The notes beneath the pieces were generated by a model. That model was not told the origin of the DNA, made no database searches, and worked only from the letters and a program-made list of their open reading frames with translations. Position numbers and translations under genes: made by a program. Positions 34,217 to 42,453 of a stretch of DNA of 49,975 bases are shown here, one piece after another; the stretch's first letter is position 1; each line of letters begins with the position of its first letter. The stretch is taken from assembly GCA_013152205.1 (NCBI GenBank), contig JAADGV010000043.1:1-49975 (forward strand), read 5' to 3'. The stretch is from Planctomycetota bacterium (GTDB lineage: Bacteria > Planctomycetota > Planctomycetia > Pirellulales > Lacipirellulaceae).

Positions 34217-35698
34217 ATGAGTACTTCCCCATCATCCGACGACAAGTCGCAACGGCTGGAGCAGATTGTCGCTTATCTAGACGGCGAGCTGTCGCCGGTG
34301 GATAGTGCGCGCGTCGAGCAACAGTTGGCGGCGGATGACGATTTTCGACAAGAGTTGCAGAGCATTGATCGAGCGTGGGCAGCGCTCGACAAGCTGCCCT
34401 CGACGGTGGTAGACGATTCGTTTCTACAGACCACGATGGGGCTGGTCGTCGACTCAGCGCGGCGTGAGGTTGCCGAAAAAACTCAAATTTTGCCCGTGCT
34501 GAAACGAAACCGTTGGCTGAGCAAGGTGTTGCTGGGCATCGCCGCAACCCTGTTGGGGGTGTTGGTGTTTCGACTGGTGTGGTCGAACCCCAACCGGTTG
34601 TTGCTTGCTGATTTACCGGTGATTTACCAATTGGATATCTATTCGCAGTTCGAAAAGACAAGCTTTTTGCGGATGCTGGACAAGGCGGTGCAAGACGATT
34701 GGCCCCTATCGCAAGAAGAGTTTGCCGGGCAGGAAGAGCAATTGAAGTTGGTATCTGCCCCCGCGAGCCAGCGAGAATGGCTGGAGGGAATCACAGACGA
34801 TCAGCGGGTAGCGTTGCGAGCAGATTTCAATCGTTTTCGCGGCTTGCCAGAAAAAGAGCAAGAGCGTTTGCGAAGCTTGCATCAAGAAATCGAATCGGCA
34901 GAAGATGGCGAGGAATTGCGGCAAACGACGATTCGCTACGAGCAATGGCTGAATAATTTGGCGGCGAGCGAGCAATACTCGTTGCGAGAGATGCCAGCCA
35001 CGGCTAGGGCACGCCGGGTGGCGAAGCTGGTGCATGAAAAAGCGAAGGACGATGCTCTTAATTTGTCGCCGGCGCAGTTAAAACAGTTTTGGGAGAAGAT
35101 GCAACCTCGGATGGACGAGTTGGAAAAACGAGCGATTGCGAATCTACCGGAACGGCAACGCGAACGATACCAAAATGCAACGGGCGGCGATTCTCGGCGG
35201 AAATTATTATGGCTGACGCGATTAACCCCTGGGCAAATGAAAGAACATTTTTTTCCGGTGGTCCTCGACGCTCTGCCAAGCGATGCTCGCGAACAGTTTC
35301 TGCTTTTGCCGCCGGACGAAAAGAAAGAACGGCTGTTTGGTTGGTGGCGTCAAATCCAGATGTTGCGCCATAACCATTGGAAAATGCCAGAGAGAGACCG
35401 ACGTGGCGAGGCTCTACAGAAAGAGCTGGAAGAGTTCTTTGTGGAAGAACTGGACCCTGGCAAGAAGGAGCGGTTGTTGGCGTTGCCACACGATCAGATG
35501 CAGCGGCAACTGGAGCGAATGTATCGTGGGGTTCCCTCGCATCGTGGCAGGGGCGGGCCACACGACAGAGCGGGACCACCTGAACACGATCGGCGTCCGC
35601 CTCCGGGATTCAAGCCGCCACCTAGGCTGAAGAAACTCCGCCAAGACTTTCAAGGTAAGGGGCGTCCCGAACGAGGCGATCGAAATCCGAAAGCTTAG
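34217..35698 (+). CDS. Anti-sigma-like membrane protein with long exported helical domain
   Basis: The 493-residue protein has a cytoplasmic head (1-95, QIVAYLDGELSPVDSARVEQ...) that resembles anti-sigma factors without zinc ligands. One membrane span lies at about 101-118 (VLLGIAATLLGVLVFRLVW). A long charged helical outer domain repeats LPxxxRxRF-like units (LPEKEQERLRSLHQEIE, LPERQRERYQNA, LPPDEKKERLFGWWRQI), reminiscent of DUF3106 or metal-sensing CnrH/RseA-like outer domains. The C-terminus is Arg/Pro/Gly-rich. It presumably holds the preceding sigma factor at the membrane until an envelope signal arrives. Confidence 0.82.
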   Translation: MSTSPSSDDKSQRLEQIVAYLDGELSPVDSARVEQQLAADDDFRQELQSIDRAWAALDKLPSTVVDDSFLQTTMGLVVDSARREVAEKTQILPVLKRNRWLSKVLLGIAATLLGVLVFRLVWSNPNRLLLADLPVIYQLDIYSQFEKTSFLRMLDKAVQDDWPLSQEEFAGQEEQLKLVSAPASQREWLEGITDDQRVALRADFNRFRGLPEKEQERLRSLHQEIESAEDGEELRQTTIRYEQWLNNLAASEQYSLREMPATARARRVAKLVHEKAKDDALNLSPAQLKQFWEKMQPRMDELEKRAIANLPERQRERYQNATGGDSRRKLLWLTRLTPGQMKEHFFPVVLDALPSDAREQFLLLPPDEKKERLFGWWRQIQMLRHNHWKMPERDRRGEALQKELEEFFVEELDPGKKERLLALPHDQMQRQLERMYRGVPSHRGRGGPHDRAGPPEHDRRPPPGFKPPPRLKKLRQDFQGKGRPERGDRNPKA

Positions 35699-35714
35699 GG
35701 GCTTGCGCCCTCTG

Positions 35715-35794
35715 GGGTTCACTCAACTACCACCCGCTGAAGCAGGTGGGTTTGAAAGTTTCATGAGCTACGGACTAAAGTCCTTCGCTCACGA
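35715..35794. mobile_element. IS200/IS605-like end hairpins (left-end type), copy 1
   Basis: ACTCAACTACCACCCGCTGA ... AGCAGGTGGGTTTGAAA forms one hairpin, and GAGCTACGGACTAAAGTCCT, with TCGCTCACGAG, forms a second. A related unit is at 49889-49975. The sequences resemble the subterminal hairpins of IS200/IS605 family elements; no transposase gene is nearby. It is followed immediately by multi-hairpin element copy 2. Confidence 0.55.
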
Positions 35795-35979
35795 GGGTAA
35801 CACCGACAGTCGTTCGGAGTTGACTTTGCCTACGAATCCACCTAACACGAACGATTGTCGGTGTGCGGAGCACAAGAGGAGAACAAACTCGCAAGCCTCC
35901 TGTGCTTCGCACACCGACACGGGTCCGCCAAACGGTCTCTCGCCAAAAACCTTTTTCCGGACCCGTGTCGGTGCCACCC
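35795..35979. repeat. Multi-hairpin palindromic element, copy 2
   Basis: The termini are GGGTAACACCGACA and TGTCGGTGCCACCC. Inside, CACCGACAGTCG pairs with CGATTGTCGGTG, GTGTGCGGAGCACAAGAGG mirrors CCTCCTGTGCTTCGCACAC, and CGGGTCCG mirrors CGGACCCG. The three stems would form a cloverleaf-like structure. It matches copy 1 at 777-967 in layout and in the stem sequences. Confidence 0.7.
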
Positions 35980-36030
35980 AAAAACATCCCCCCACTTTTG
36001 CTGGATGGCCTTCCTGAACCGTAAGAACCT

Positions 36031-36064
36031 GAAGGATTCGTCTAAAGACGAGGGATTCAGACCC
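36031..36064. mobile_element. IS200/IS605-like right-end-type hairpin
   Basis: GGATTCGTCTAAAGACGAGG, then GATTCAGACCC, gives a TCGTCT/AGACGA stem like the right ends of IS200/IS605 elements. With the left-end unit at 35715 it could delimit a non-autonomous element of about 350 bases that carries the multi-hairpin repeat. Confidence 0.45.
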
Positions 36065-36088
36065 ATCGCAAGGACAATAAAATCGGCT

Positions 36089-37216
36089 TTACTTGGAAAG
36101 TTGCCCTGCGGCAAAGCCAACCAGGTCGGCCCGTTGCTCGCAGATTTCTAGGTATCGGTCCCAACAGCTGCTGATCTTGGCAAGCTGAGCCAACGTGGGT
36201 GCATAGGGAGAGAGCGCGTAGTTGTCGGGAACGAGCCTGGCGTACTCGTTGAGCGCCACGTCTGCGCGGCCAACACGCTCGAGCAGAATGAGATAGGTTT
36301 CGATGGCGCTAGTGCCATGCTGGTCGAATTCGACCTCGTCGGCACGCCGGGCGAAATACTCAAGTGCTTGATCGACGTCTTGGTTGAGTGTCGCGCGGAA
36401 CAGAAGCAGATGGGTGGGGTAGGTGTCTTCGAACGGGATACTATCCGGATATTGCAGGTCTTTGGTCAGGTGGCTGCCGTAGTTGGCCAACTCGATAGAC
36501 AACCGTAGAAGGGCCGGTTCGGTGAGGAGTCGCGCGAAGCGTACGGTTGTTGCAAGATGCGACGTGTCGATATGATAGGCGCCTTCGTCCATGAGATCGG
36601 GGTGAGCAGCGAGTAGTTCGCTGAGCGATGCGGACTCGGGGACGTCTTGTTCGAGACGTTCGAGATGGCCTCGGACATTGTCGAGCAGCTCTTTGTGGAG
36701 ATGTCGGACAAGCACCGTAGTGCAGGCGATCTGGTCTTTCATGGGGAGGCTGCCGCAGATCGATTCTAGCTCGGTAATCGAGTTGCAAGTGCCCCGTTGG
36801 GCAAGGAGCCAGGCGAATCCCCGTTCGGGATCGACGCCTTGGTGCAAAGCAAGTTCGATGAGTTCGTCTGCCGATTCTTCGGTGGGGACCACTTGGGCAA
36901 GCCAGCTCTGGAGAAGTTGTTTTTCGCAGGCAGGTTGAAGGTAGGTCCAAGCATCGCCGGCTCGACCTGCTTCGAGTAGAAGCTGGCCAACTTCTCGACA
37001 TGCGTCGAGGTAGGCCGATTCGAGTCGTTGGCGGAGCGGTTGGTCGAGATCGTCCAGCGTGGCAGTCCGATCGAGGGGAACTCCGAGTTCGTGCCGGCGC
37101 TGCATGAGACGAAGGTCGAACAGTTGATGGAACTGCCCCGCTTCGACCAGTTGTTTCGCTGCTAGCTGGAACATTTGCCCGGCGTCGTGCGATAGGGCCG
37201 CGATTTGATCGAACAT
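36089..37216 (-). CDS. Conserved hypothetical helical repeat protein
   Basis: The 375-residue soluble protein has no signal or membrane segment. Almost all of it is helical, with TPR/HAT-like spacing of small and aromatic residues (for example QALEYFARRADEVEF, AIETYLILLERVGRADVALN, YARLVPDNYAL). The N-terminus MFDQIAALSHDAGQMFQLAA is distinctive, and the family seems restricted to planctomycetes in my recollection. The start is ATG 37216. No function can be assigned, and neighbours give no hint. Confidence 0.72.
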   Translation of the reverse strand: MFDQIAALSHDAGQMFQLAAKQLVEAGQFHQLFDLRLMQRRHELGVPLDRTATLDDLDQPLRQRLESAYLDACREVGQLLLEAGRAGDAWTYLQPACEKQLLQSWLAQVVPTEESADELIELALHQGVDPERGFAWLLAQRGTCNSITELESICGSLPMKDQIACTTVLVRHLHKELLDNVRGHLERLEQDVPESASLSELLAAHPDLMDEGAYHIDTSHLATTVRFARLLTEPALLRLSIELANYGSHLTKDLQYPDSIPFEDTYPTHLLLFRATLNQDVDQALEYFARRADEVEFDQHGTSAIETYLILLERVGRADVALNEYARLVPDNYALSPYAPTLAQLAKISSCWDRYLEICEQRADLVGFAAGQLSK

Positions 37217-37332
37217 GCTTATCTCACAGAAATCTTTTGTGGGGGAGAACGTGAAAGCGACAGGGCTCTATTGGAAATCTACACGGGGACGGTAGTTCCG
37301 TCGAGGCTTGGCCGTGTAAAGAGCCGGAGAAT

Positions 37333-37423
37333 GGCAAAGTCATGCTAGCCGCAGGCGGAAGCCATGGTCGAATCTGAAAAAACTGCGGCTTCCGCCCGCA
37401 GCTACTACAGAATCAGTGACGGT
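37333..37423. repeat. Repeat family A, complete copy
   Basis: GGCAAAGTCATGCTAGCCGC, AGGCGGAAGCCATGGTCGAA, then CTGCGGCTTCCGCCCGCAGC and CAGAATCAGTGAC. The stem GCxGGCGGAAGCC...GGCTTCCGCCxGC is about 18 bp. It lies upstream of the helical-repeat gene, in the divergent spacer with the FliL-like cluster. Confidence 0.72.
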
Positions 37424-37446
37424 CACATTAATTCCGCACGGTCGTT

Positions 37447-37908
37447 TTAGAGATTCGAGTATCTGAAGTTGTAGAAGCCGACCGATTGCAGCGGCTCGCC
37501 CTTGAGATTTTCGTTGATCACGGTGGCGATATTTTCGCGTAGGCTCGCTAGTTTCGGATCCTCAAGGTCTTGGATGTCCAACGCGCGAGTGGCGAGCAGC
37601 AGTCGGTGACGTAATTCTGGCCCATAGATTTCTAGCGATTTTTGAACGCGGCGGAGATCGCGGTTTTCAACCTGCCCAAAAGCATGGAAAAAAATTTCGG
37701 CGGCAGCGACTTGTTCGGAAGGGCGAGGGACAGAGATGCGAAACTCACCGAGATCGATTTCTTCGAGTCGAGTAAGGATGGCAATGGCTCGTCGTTTTTC
37801 GATCATGGTGTCTGCGCTAAAGCAGCCAGGCACGATCACGCAGACGAGCATCGCTATGGCGAGGCGTTGGAACATTGCGGCAAGTTTTTTGGTAATAGAT
37901 CGGAGCAT
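37447..37908 (-). CDS. FliL-like lipoprotein (paralogue 1)
   Basis: The 153-residue protein has an N-terminal signal ending in a lipobox-like VPGC (Cys29), so it is probably a lipoprotein. The rest follows the FliL layout. A beta strand IDLGEFRISVPRP is followed by an amphipathic FFHAFGQVEN strand, a helix ELRHRLLLATRALDIQDLED, then LASLRENIATVINENL, and a final strand VGFYNFRYSNL. FliL proteins bind near the flagellar stator and share an SPFH-like fold, but no flagellar gene is here. It is divergent from the next two paralogues. Confidence 0.62.
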   Translation of the reverse strand: MLRSITKKLAAMFQRLAIAMLVCVIVPGCFSADTMIEKRRAIAILTRLEEIDLGEFRISVPRPSEQVAAAEIFFHAFGQVENRDLRRVQKSLEIYGPELRHRLLLATRALDIQDLEDPKLASLRENIATVINENLKGEPLQSVGFYNFRYSNL

Positions 37909-38109
37909 GAGCCGCTGTTTGGTGAGGCTGATACAACAGTGTCAATTGTTACGATTGCTACAACTGATAGCGATATGCTTAGTGCTTTAACAAGCATAGG
38001 ATACGATTTGCTGCCAGGAATTAACGTATGATTTTGTTAGCGTCGGCGGCCATGCCGTGCCTCTCAGAAAAAAAACGATCCCACCCGCTCAGGAAAACCA
38101 AAGAAAACC

Positions 38110-38625
38110 GTGTCTACGCAACCTTGTAATTCGATTTCAACGCTTAGAGAAGCCACGCGGCGGGCGATTGCTGCGCTGTTGCTGGTTGCTGCCGTCGTGG
38201 CGTTTCCTGGCTGCGGAGGTGAAGCAGAGGCGAAGTTAGAAGACTATCTACTGGAACTTGAGTTTGAAACGCCGTTGGAACTGACTCGTGAGATTGAGCT
38301 TGGTTCGTACATCATATCCGTCGCAGCTCGCCATCAGGAGGTGGCGAGACGAGAAGCGAAGCCGCAATGGATGCAGTTGCGATTCCGATTGTTTGCGGTC
38401 GTCGATCCTGGGGATGAGTCGGCTGTGAACTCCGAAATCGCGCGGCATCGGGGGTTGCTGGACGACACGATTATGCTGATCTGCCGGAATGCGTCGATCG
38501 ACGAGTTGGTCGATAACCGATGGGCCATATTGAAATCGCAAATCATTGATCGCATTCGCCCCATTTTGGGTCAGAACCGTTTGCGTCAGTTGTTAGTGCT
38601 TGATAATTATTGCGAACCGCTCTGA
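38110..38625 (+). CDS. FliL-like lipoprotein (paralogue 2)
   Basis: The 171-residue protein has signal and lipobox FPGC (Cys35, in AAVVAFPGCGG). The core shows the FliL order: IELGSYIISVAARHQ, MQLRFRLFAVVDPGDE, a helix HRGLLDDTIMLICRNASIDE, LVDNRWAILKSQIIDRIRPI, and a closing strand LLVLDNYCEPL. The start is GTG 38110, the first plausible codon for the signal peptide. It is separated from paralogue 1 by a 200-base divergent spacer, and from paralogue 3 by repeat-bearing DNA. Confidence 0.62.
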   Translation: MSTQPCNSISTLREATRRAIAALLLVAAVVAFPGCGGEAEAKLEDYLLELEFETPLELTREIELGSYIISVAARHQEVARREAKPQWMQLRFRLFAVVDPGDESAVNSEIARHRGLLDDTIMLICRNASIDELVDNRWAILKSQIIDRIRPILGQNRLRQLLVLDNYCEPL

Positions 38626-38655
38626 TGGCGGTACGAAGAGTACTCGGTAGTAAGA

Positions 38656-38870
38656 ATATTGCACCACGACGACACAACGAGCACGACGCAAAATACGAAG
38701 AAGATTTTTTACCACAGAGGACGCAGAGTTACACAGCGCTGCCTCAGGCCGCAACCAAATAGGTAAGAATTTCTCGCAAAGGCGCTAAGTCGCAAAGGAA
38801 ATAAGAAAAAGGAAAGGATTGTCTCTGCGAGACGCTGCGCCCTTTGTGGTGATTTTTTTCGTGGAACTTT
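38656..38870. repeat. Fragments of word-like inverted repeats (family D and MITE-related)
   Basis: CACCACGACGACACAACGAG (38660-38679) resembles the arm of the 230-base MITE. Next comes ACCACAGAGGACGCAGAG, a family D arm. TTCTCGCAAAGGCGCTAAG, with GTCGCAAAGG, is mirrored by TCTGCGAGACGCTGCGCCC, then TTTGTGG. Several elements appear nested or decayed. No gene is present. Confidence 0.5.
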
Positions 38871-38971
38871 TTACGGCCGAGCGAAGGTAGGTAAATTTCT
38901 ATCTGCCGATCGACTTATCGTGCCTGTGTTTTCGCTTTGAGTACTAATACCCAAATAGAATCAGTTGCAAT

Positions 38972-39415
38972 ATGAATTACCAACGAACCCTATTAACTGG
39001 AGTGGCGTCTGTTGCTGCGGTGGTGCTGATGCCGGGGGCGATGGTTGCCCAGCAGGAGGAAGCCTCGAAGGCAGTTGTTGAAGAGCTTGAAAAGTTGCGG
39101 CCGACTTTGGATTTGGGAAAGTTTCAGGTGAAAGACTTTCGGCCTACGCGCAACGAGACCATCAAGTTGGAGTTTTACATGCACCTGGCCCTGAAGGAGT
39201 CGACCAGCGAGCATACGGTCGAACAGCTCGAGTACTGGAAGCATCGCTTACGCAACCAAGTGCTGATTGCCTTTCGGCTAGCTGAACGACAAGACTTTTT
39301 GGATGCCGATTTGCATCGGTTCCGTCGGATCGTGCAAACACGTATCAACCGAGTGCTGAAGACGCCGTTGATCGATGAGGTACTACTAACCGAGTTCACC
39401 TTTACCACCAATTAG
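38972..39415 (+). CDS. FliL-like secreted protein (paralogue 3)
   Basis: The 147-residue protein has a signal peptide (about 1-26, LLTGVASVAAVVLMPGAMVA) without a lipobox, so it is secreted or periplasmic. The FliL-like core is the clearest of the three: LDLGKFQVKDFRPTRNET, IKLEFYMHLALKES, HRLRNQVLIAFRLAERQDFL, LHRFRRIVQTRINRVLKTP, and LIDEVLLTEFTFTTN. Its LDLGxF strand and closing VxxxxF strand align with paralogue 1. The role is unknown. Confidence 0.65.
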   Translation: MNYQRTLLTGVASVAAVVLMPGAMVAQQEEASKAVVEELEKLRPTLDLGKFQVKDFRPTRNETIKLEFYMHLALKESTSEHTVEQLEYWKHRLRNQVLIAFRLAERQDFLDADLHRFRRIVQTRINRVLKTPLIDEVLLTEFTFTTN

Positions 39416-39534
39416 CTGCAATTATTCTTGATGCGGGCATCAGGAACTTTACTTGGCCTTAGTATTCACTCGCTAAATCCGGCACTCCCGTTGGTCGGCC
39501 TGTCGCTTTTCTGGCGTATACCTCAATCGGCGGC

Positions 39535-40572
39535 TCAGTTTGCGGGTATTTCGTCTGCCGCAACAGGCTCTTCCTCCAACAAGCGTTTTTGCAGCTCGCG
39601 TAGTTCTTGCTCCATTTGCCCTAGTCGTTCTGACAACTCTTTTTCCTGCGGCGAAAGATCCTGGCCTTGTAACACTCCACCCCGTAACCCTCCTAAACCG
39701 CGTGGCAAGAGTTCTTCCAAACCTTTGTCGAAGTCAAACGTCATGCCGCCTAAGAGCCCCGCCTGACCTTGCTGCAAAGCTCGCTCGGCGAAGGGCCTTA
39801 AATCGTCTGGCAATTGCTCCAAGGCCTTTGGGTCGTTGCCAACAATTTCCCAAACCTCTGCACCTCGCCTGATAGTTACCCTTACTGGCTCGCCATTTTT
39901 TCGAGTGACCGAAATCGAAACTCCATTGGGCATTGCCATTTGGTTTGGTTGAGCGTTATCCCAAAAAGCCCCGGGGCCAAATCGCATCCCCCCTTCACGC
40001 TGAAGCTGGTCCATAAACTGCCGCAACGCCTCTGGGCGACCGCCACCCAACCGGCCTCGAGGTTCCTGCCTGGGGTTCGCATTCGACGTGGCAAAATCTT
40101 GGGGCAACTCTTCGGGAATCACCACGATGGTTTCCTCTTTGCCCAATCGAATCAATTTCAATTCAATTGGCTTCTCGCCATTTTCTCGCACCTGCTGTTG
40201 CAACACTTCCATCCCATACACGGCATCTCCGTTGGCGCGCAAGATGATATCGTATTTACGGAGGCCCGCCTTCTTTGCTGGACTTTCTTTGATAACGCCT
40301 TCGACCACCACACCCATATCCTCAGCTAACTGCAACTGGGTTCGCAGCACGGGACTTTGCACCCCACGACCTCGAATACCGATCCAATAGGTTGGCTCCT
40401 CGACTACCTTCTCCTCGATCACTTGAGCATCGTCGGCGTCAGGCGAAATCTGCACCACTCGACCCGCTTCGTCTTTTGCGAGAGCCGCCTGTTGCGTCTG
40501 CGAGCAAACCCCCGCAACGATCACGATCGACATCACCAATAACGCATCCCACGATAATTTCAAGCGTTTCAT
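39535..40572 (-). CDS. Exported PDZ-domain protein
   Basis: The 345-residue protein has a signal peptide (LLVMSIVIVAGVCSQTQQA) and a PDZ domain at about 62-155 (WIGIRGRGVQSP, VVEGVIKESPAKKAGLRKYD, ILRANGDAVYGMEVLQQQV). A Gly/Arg/Pro-rich linker follows, and the protein ends in a short coiled coil (SPQEKELSERLGQMEQELRE). No protease domain is attached. The start is ATG 40572, with AGGAG about nine bases upstream. It lies upstream of lgt on the same strand. It may act as a periplasmic adaptor or chaperone; this is inference. Confidence 0.83.
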   Translation of the reverse strand: MKRLKLSWDALLVMSIVIVAGVCSQTQQAALAKDEAGRVVQISPDADDAQVIEEKVVEEPTYWIGIRGRGVQSPVLRTQLQLAEDMGVVVEGVIKESPAKKAGLRKYDIILRANGDAVYGMEVLQQQVRENGEKPIELKLIRLGKEETIVVIPEELPQDFATSNANPRQEPRGRLGGGRPEALRQFMDQLQREGGMRFGPGAFWDNAQPNQMAMPNGVSISVTRKNGEPVRVTIRRGAEVWEIVGNDPKALEQLPDDLRPFAERALQQGQAGLLGGMTFDFDKGLEELLPRGLGGLRGGVLQGQDLSPQEKELSERLGQMEQELRELQKRLLEEEPVAADEIPAN

Positions 40573-40781
40573 TTCTTCTTTCTCCTGTTCTCGGGGGTTT
40601 TTGTTCTTTCTTGGTGAGAACTTTTTTTGGGGGCCTTTTCTAGGGCGCTTTGCTGAAGGATGTCGTGGCCGACACCGCTAACACCTTTTTTATCCATGCC
40701 CGAAATTGTCCTATTTATTATAACGGAACTGCTGGTAGGAAAGTTCGACTTGAGGGTTTGGGGAGGGGGGCTGTCGCTTCC

Positions 40782-42050
40782 TTACGGTCGCGGCTCTGAG
40801 GGCTCTGAGGTTCGATTTGGTTGACGCGATAGGTACACCCAGAGGCCGATCGCCGCGAAAAACAGCAGAATGCTGATGTTCTGCGAGATGCTTAGCCCGG
40901 TGCCGAAAACGGGCGATTCGTCGACGCGAATTATTTCCAGTAGAAATCGTGAGATGGGATAGATGGTTAGCATCAGTGCCGTTACTTCGCCATCGCGACG
41001 TCGAAACGGGAAGAACGACCACAGCAGCCAGGAGAGTAGCCCCGCATTCACCGCGCTGTAGATCTGCGTTGGATGCACCGGCCGACTCCGTGGGGGTGCC
41101 TCGACTTTGGGTATTTTGAACGACTTTCCAGCCGCGATGTCGATCTTTATCGACCGCCGATCCTGGAAGGCAATCCACATCAGCGCCTGCACTTCCTCGA
41201 CGCTAGTAACCGCCGCGCCGTTGATCGCCACTACCTTCATGTGCGGCTCTAGGCCCACCTTTGCGGCTGGCGAGTTTTCGTCGACCGAAAGCACCATTGG
41301 CCGCGGGTCGTCGGCTGCGGACTGAGACAAACGCAAGCCGGCCATCCGACCATTGGCAGCCTGCTCTCGGTAGACCATGCTTTGCTGTGGAAAAGTGACC
41401 GCCCAGGGCCGCTCAGTCTCGCCGCCATAGCAGCAACCGTTGAGCAAGCACCCGATTCTTCCGAGCGCCAAACCGGCCAGCAAGCTGGGCGCTATCAAAT
41501 CGGCAATCGCCAGCGCTGGCAATTTTTGACGGCGCACAAACCACCCAAAGGCAAGCATCGCGCCGATCAACGCTCCATAAACGACCAGTCCCCCCTCGGT
41601 AAACTTCAGCACTGCGATCAACGTGTCAGGCCAGTTATCAAAATTAAATCGCGTGTCCCAATACTCGATCACATAAAACAAACGCGCACCAAGGATGCCG
41701 CAGACAAACATGCCAAACGCCAAGGAGAAAATCAGTTCCGGGTTGAGCCCCGCCTGCCGAGTGCGGTAAGCAGCCATGGCCAAGCCGACGCACGCGCCGA
41801 GCAAAACCATCACGCCATAGCCACGGATAGGCAGGCCTTCGGGAAACACGCGCGGGATCGCCACGATGATAATTGCACCAATGACCAACCCGGGCAGATA
41901 GCTCATGGTCTCTGCCGACCAAGCGGTTCGCTTGCCCGAGACGACCATCCAAATGCCGCCGCCCACTAGCCACAACGCGAGCAGGACGCCGACACCAAAT
42001 ATCGGCACGCCCGACCACTCGACCGGGATGCGTAGTAATTCTGAGTGCAT
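40782..42050 (-). CDS. lgt: Prolipoprotein diacylglyceryl transferase with internal PDZ-like domain
   Basis: The 422-residue multi-span enzyme transfers diacylglyceryl from phosphatidylglycerol to the lipobox cysteine of prolipoproteins. Family blocks are IRGYGVMVLLGACVG, GGLVVYGALIGAML, GRIGCLLNGCCYG (about 197-209), HPTQIYSAVNAG (about 326-337) and ISRFLLEIIRVDE. Between GCCYG and HPTQIY there is an extra PDZ-like module at about 240-310 (VLSVDENSPAAKVGLEPHMK, VVAINGAAVTSVEEVQALM), making it over 100 residues longer than E. coli Lgt. The start is ATG 42050 (MHSELLRIPVEWSGV). It would process the several lipoproteins of this window. Confidence 0.92.
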   Translation of the reverse strand: MHSELLRIPVEWSGVPIFGVGVLLALWLVGGGIWMVVSGKRTAWSAETMSYLPGLVIGAIIIVAIPRVFPEGLPIRGYGVMVLLGACVGLAMAAYRTRQAGLNPELIFSLAFGMFVCGILGARLFYVIEYWDTRFNFDNWPDTLIAVLKFTEGGLVVYGALIGAMLAFGWFVRRQKLPALAIADLIAPSLLAGLALGRIGCLLNGCCYGGETERPWAVTFPQQSMVYREQAANGRMAGLRLSQSAADDPRPMVLSVDENSPAAKVGLEPHMKVVAINGAAVTSVEEVQALMWIAFQDRRSIKIDIAAGKSFKIPKVEAPPRSRPVHPTQIYSAVNAGLLSWLLWSFFPFRRRDGEVTALMLTIYPISRFLLEIIRVDESPVFGTGLSISQNISILLFFAAIGLWVYLSRQPNRTSEPSEPRP

Positions 42051-42097
42051 AGCAGCGATAACTCTCCGTGCGGCAAGGCCGAGGCAAAATAGATGAA

Positions 42098-42196
42098 ATT
42101 TTCTCGCAAAGGCGCCAAGACGCAAAGAAAAACAAGAAAAGCAATTTTACATTGGGCTTGTTCGCGATTTGATCTTTTTTTGGCGTCTTTGCGACA
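42098..42196. repeat. Inverted repeat (TTTCTCGCAAAGGCGCCAAGACGCAAAG type)
   Basis: The left arm CTCGCAAAGGCGCCAAGACG, then CAAAG, is mirrored by TTTTGGCGTCTTTGCGAC at the right. It directly abuts MITE copy 2 at 42199. Similar arms occur near 38766. Confidence 0.62.
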
Positions 42197-42198
42197 AT

Positions 42199-42429
42199 CT
42201 AGTACTACAGCGCAGGGTCAAGTTAACCACAACGACACAACGACCACGACGTAAATTTAGCATGGAACATTCAATTCGCCCCCAACCCATCCAAAGGGAA
42301 GAGATTTTTTCAGAGAAACAACACTTGTGGAATTTTGGTAGGTCACGGATCGTGAAAATACCTGAAATTCAGTCTTTTTTCGTCGTGTCCGTTGTGTCGT
42401 TGTGGTTCAACCTTGCGCAGTTGTACTAG
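42199..42429. mobile_element. MITE-like element, copy 2 (231 bases)
   Basis: It is nearly identical to 29430-29659, with the same CTAGTACTAC ... GTTGTACTAG ends, the same inverted arms of about 40 bases and an internal CGCCCCCAACCCATCCAAAG. It lies 24 bases beyond the stop codon of panC. The 86-codon open frame across it runs through the palindromic arms and is not a gene. Confidence 0.8.
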
Positions 42430-42453
42430 CCAAGCGGCCTTAACGTCGGCAGC

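Noticed and set aside
42169..42429. 86-codon open frame on the plus strand
   Set aside because: It runs through both arms of MITE copy 2, so it reflects palindromic sequence and not a protein; the same frame is broken in copy 1.
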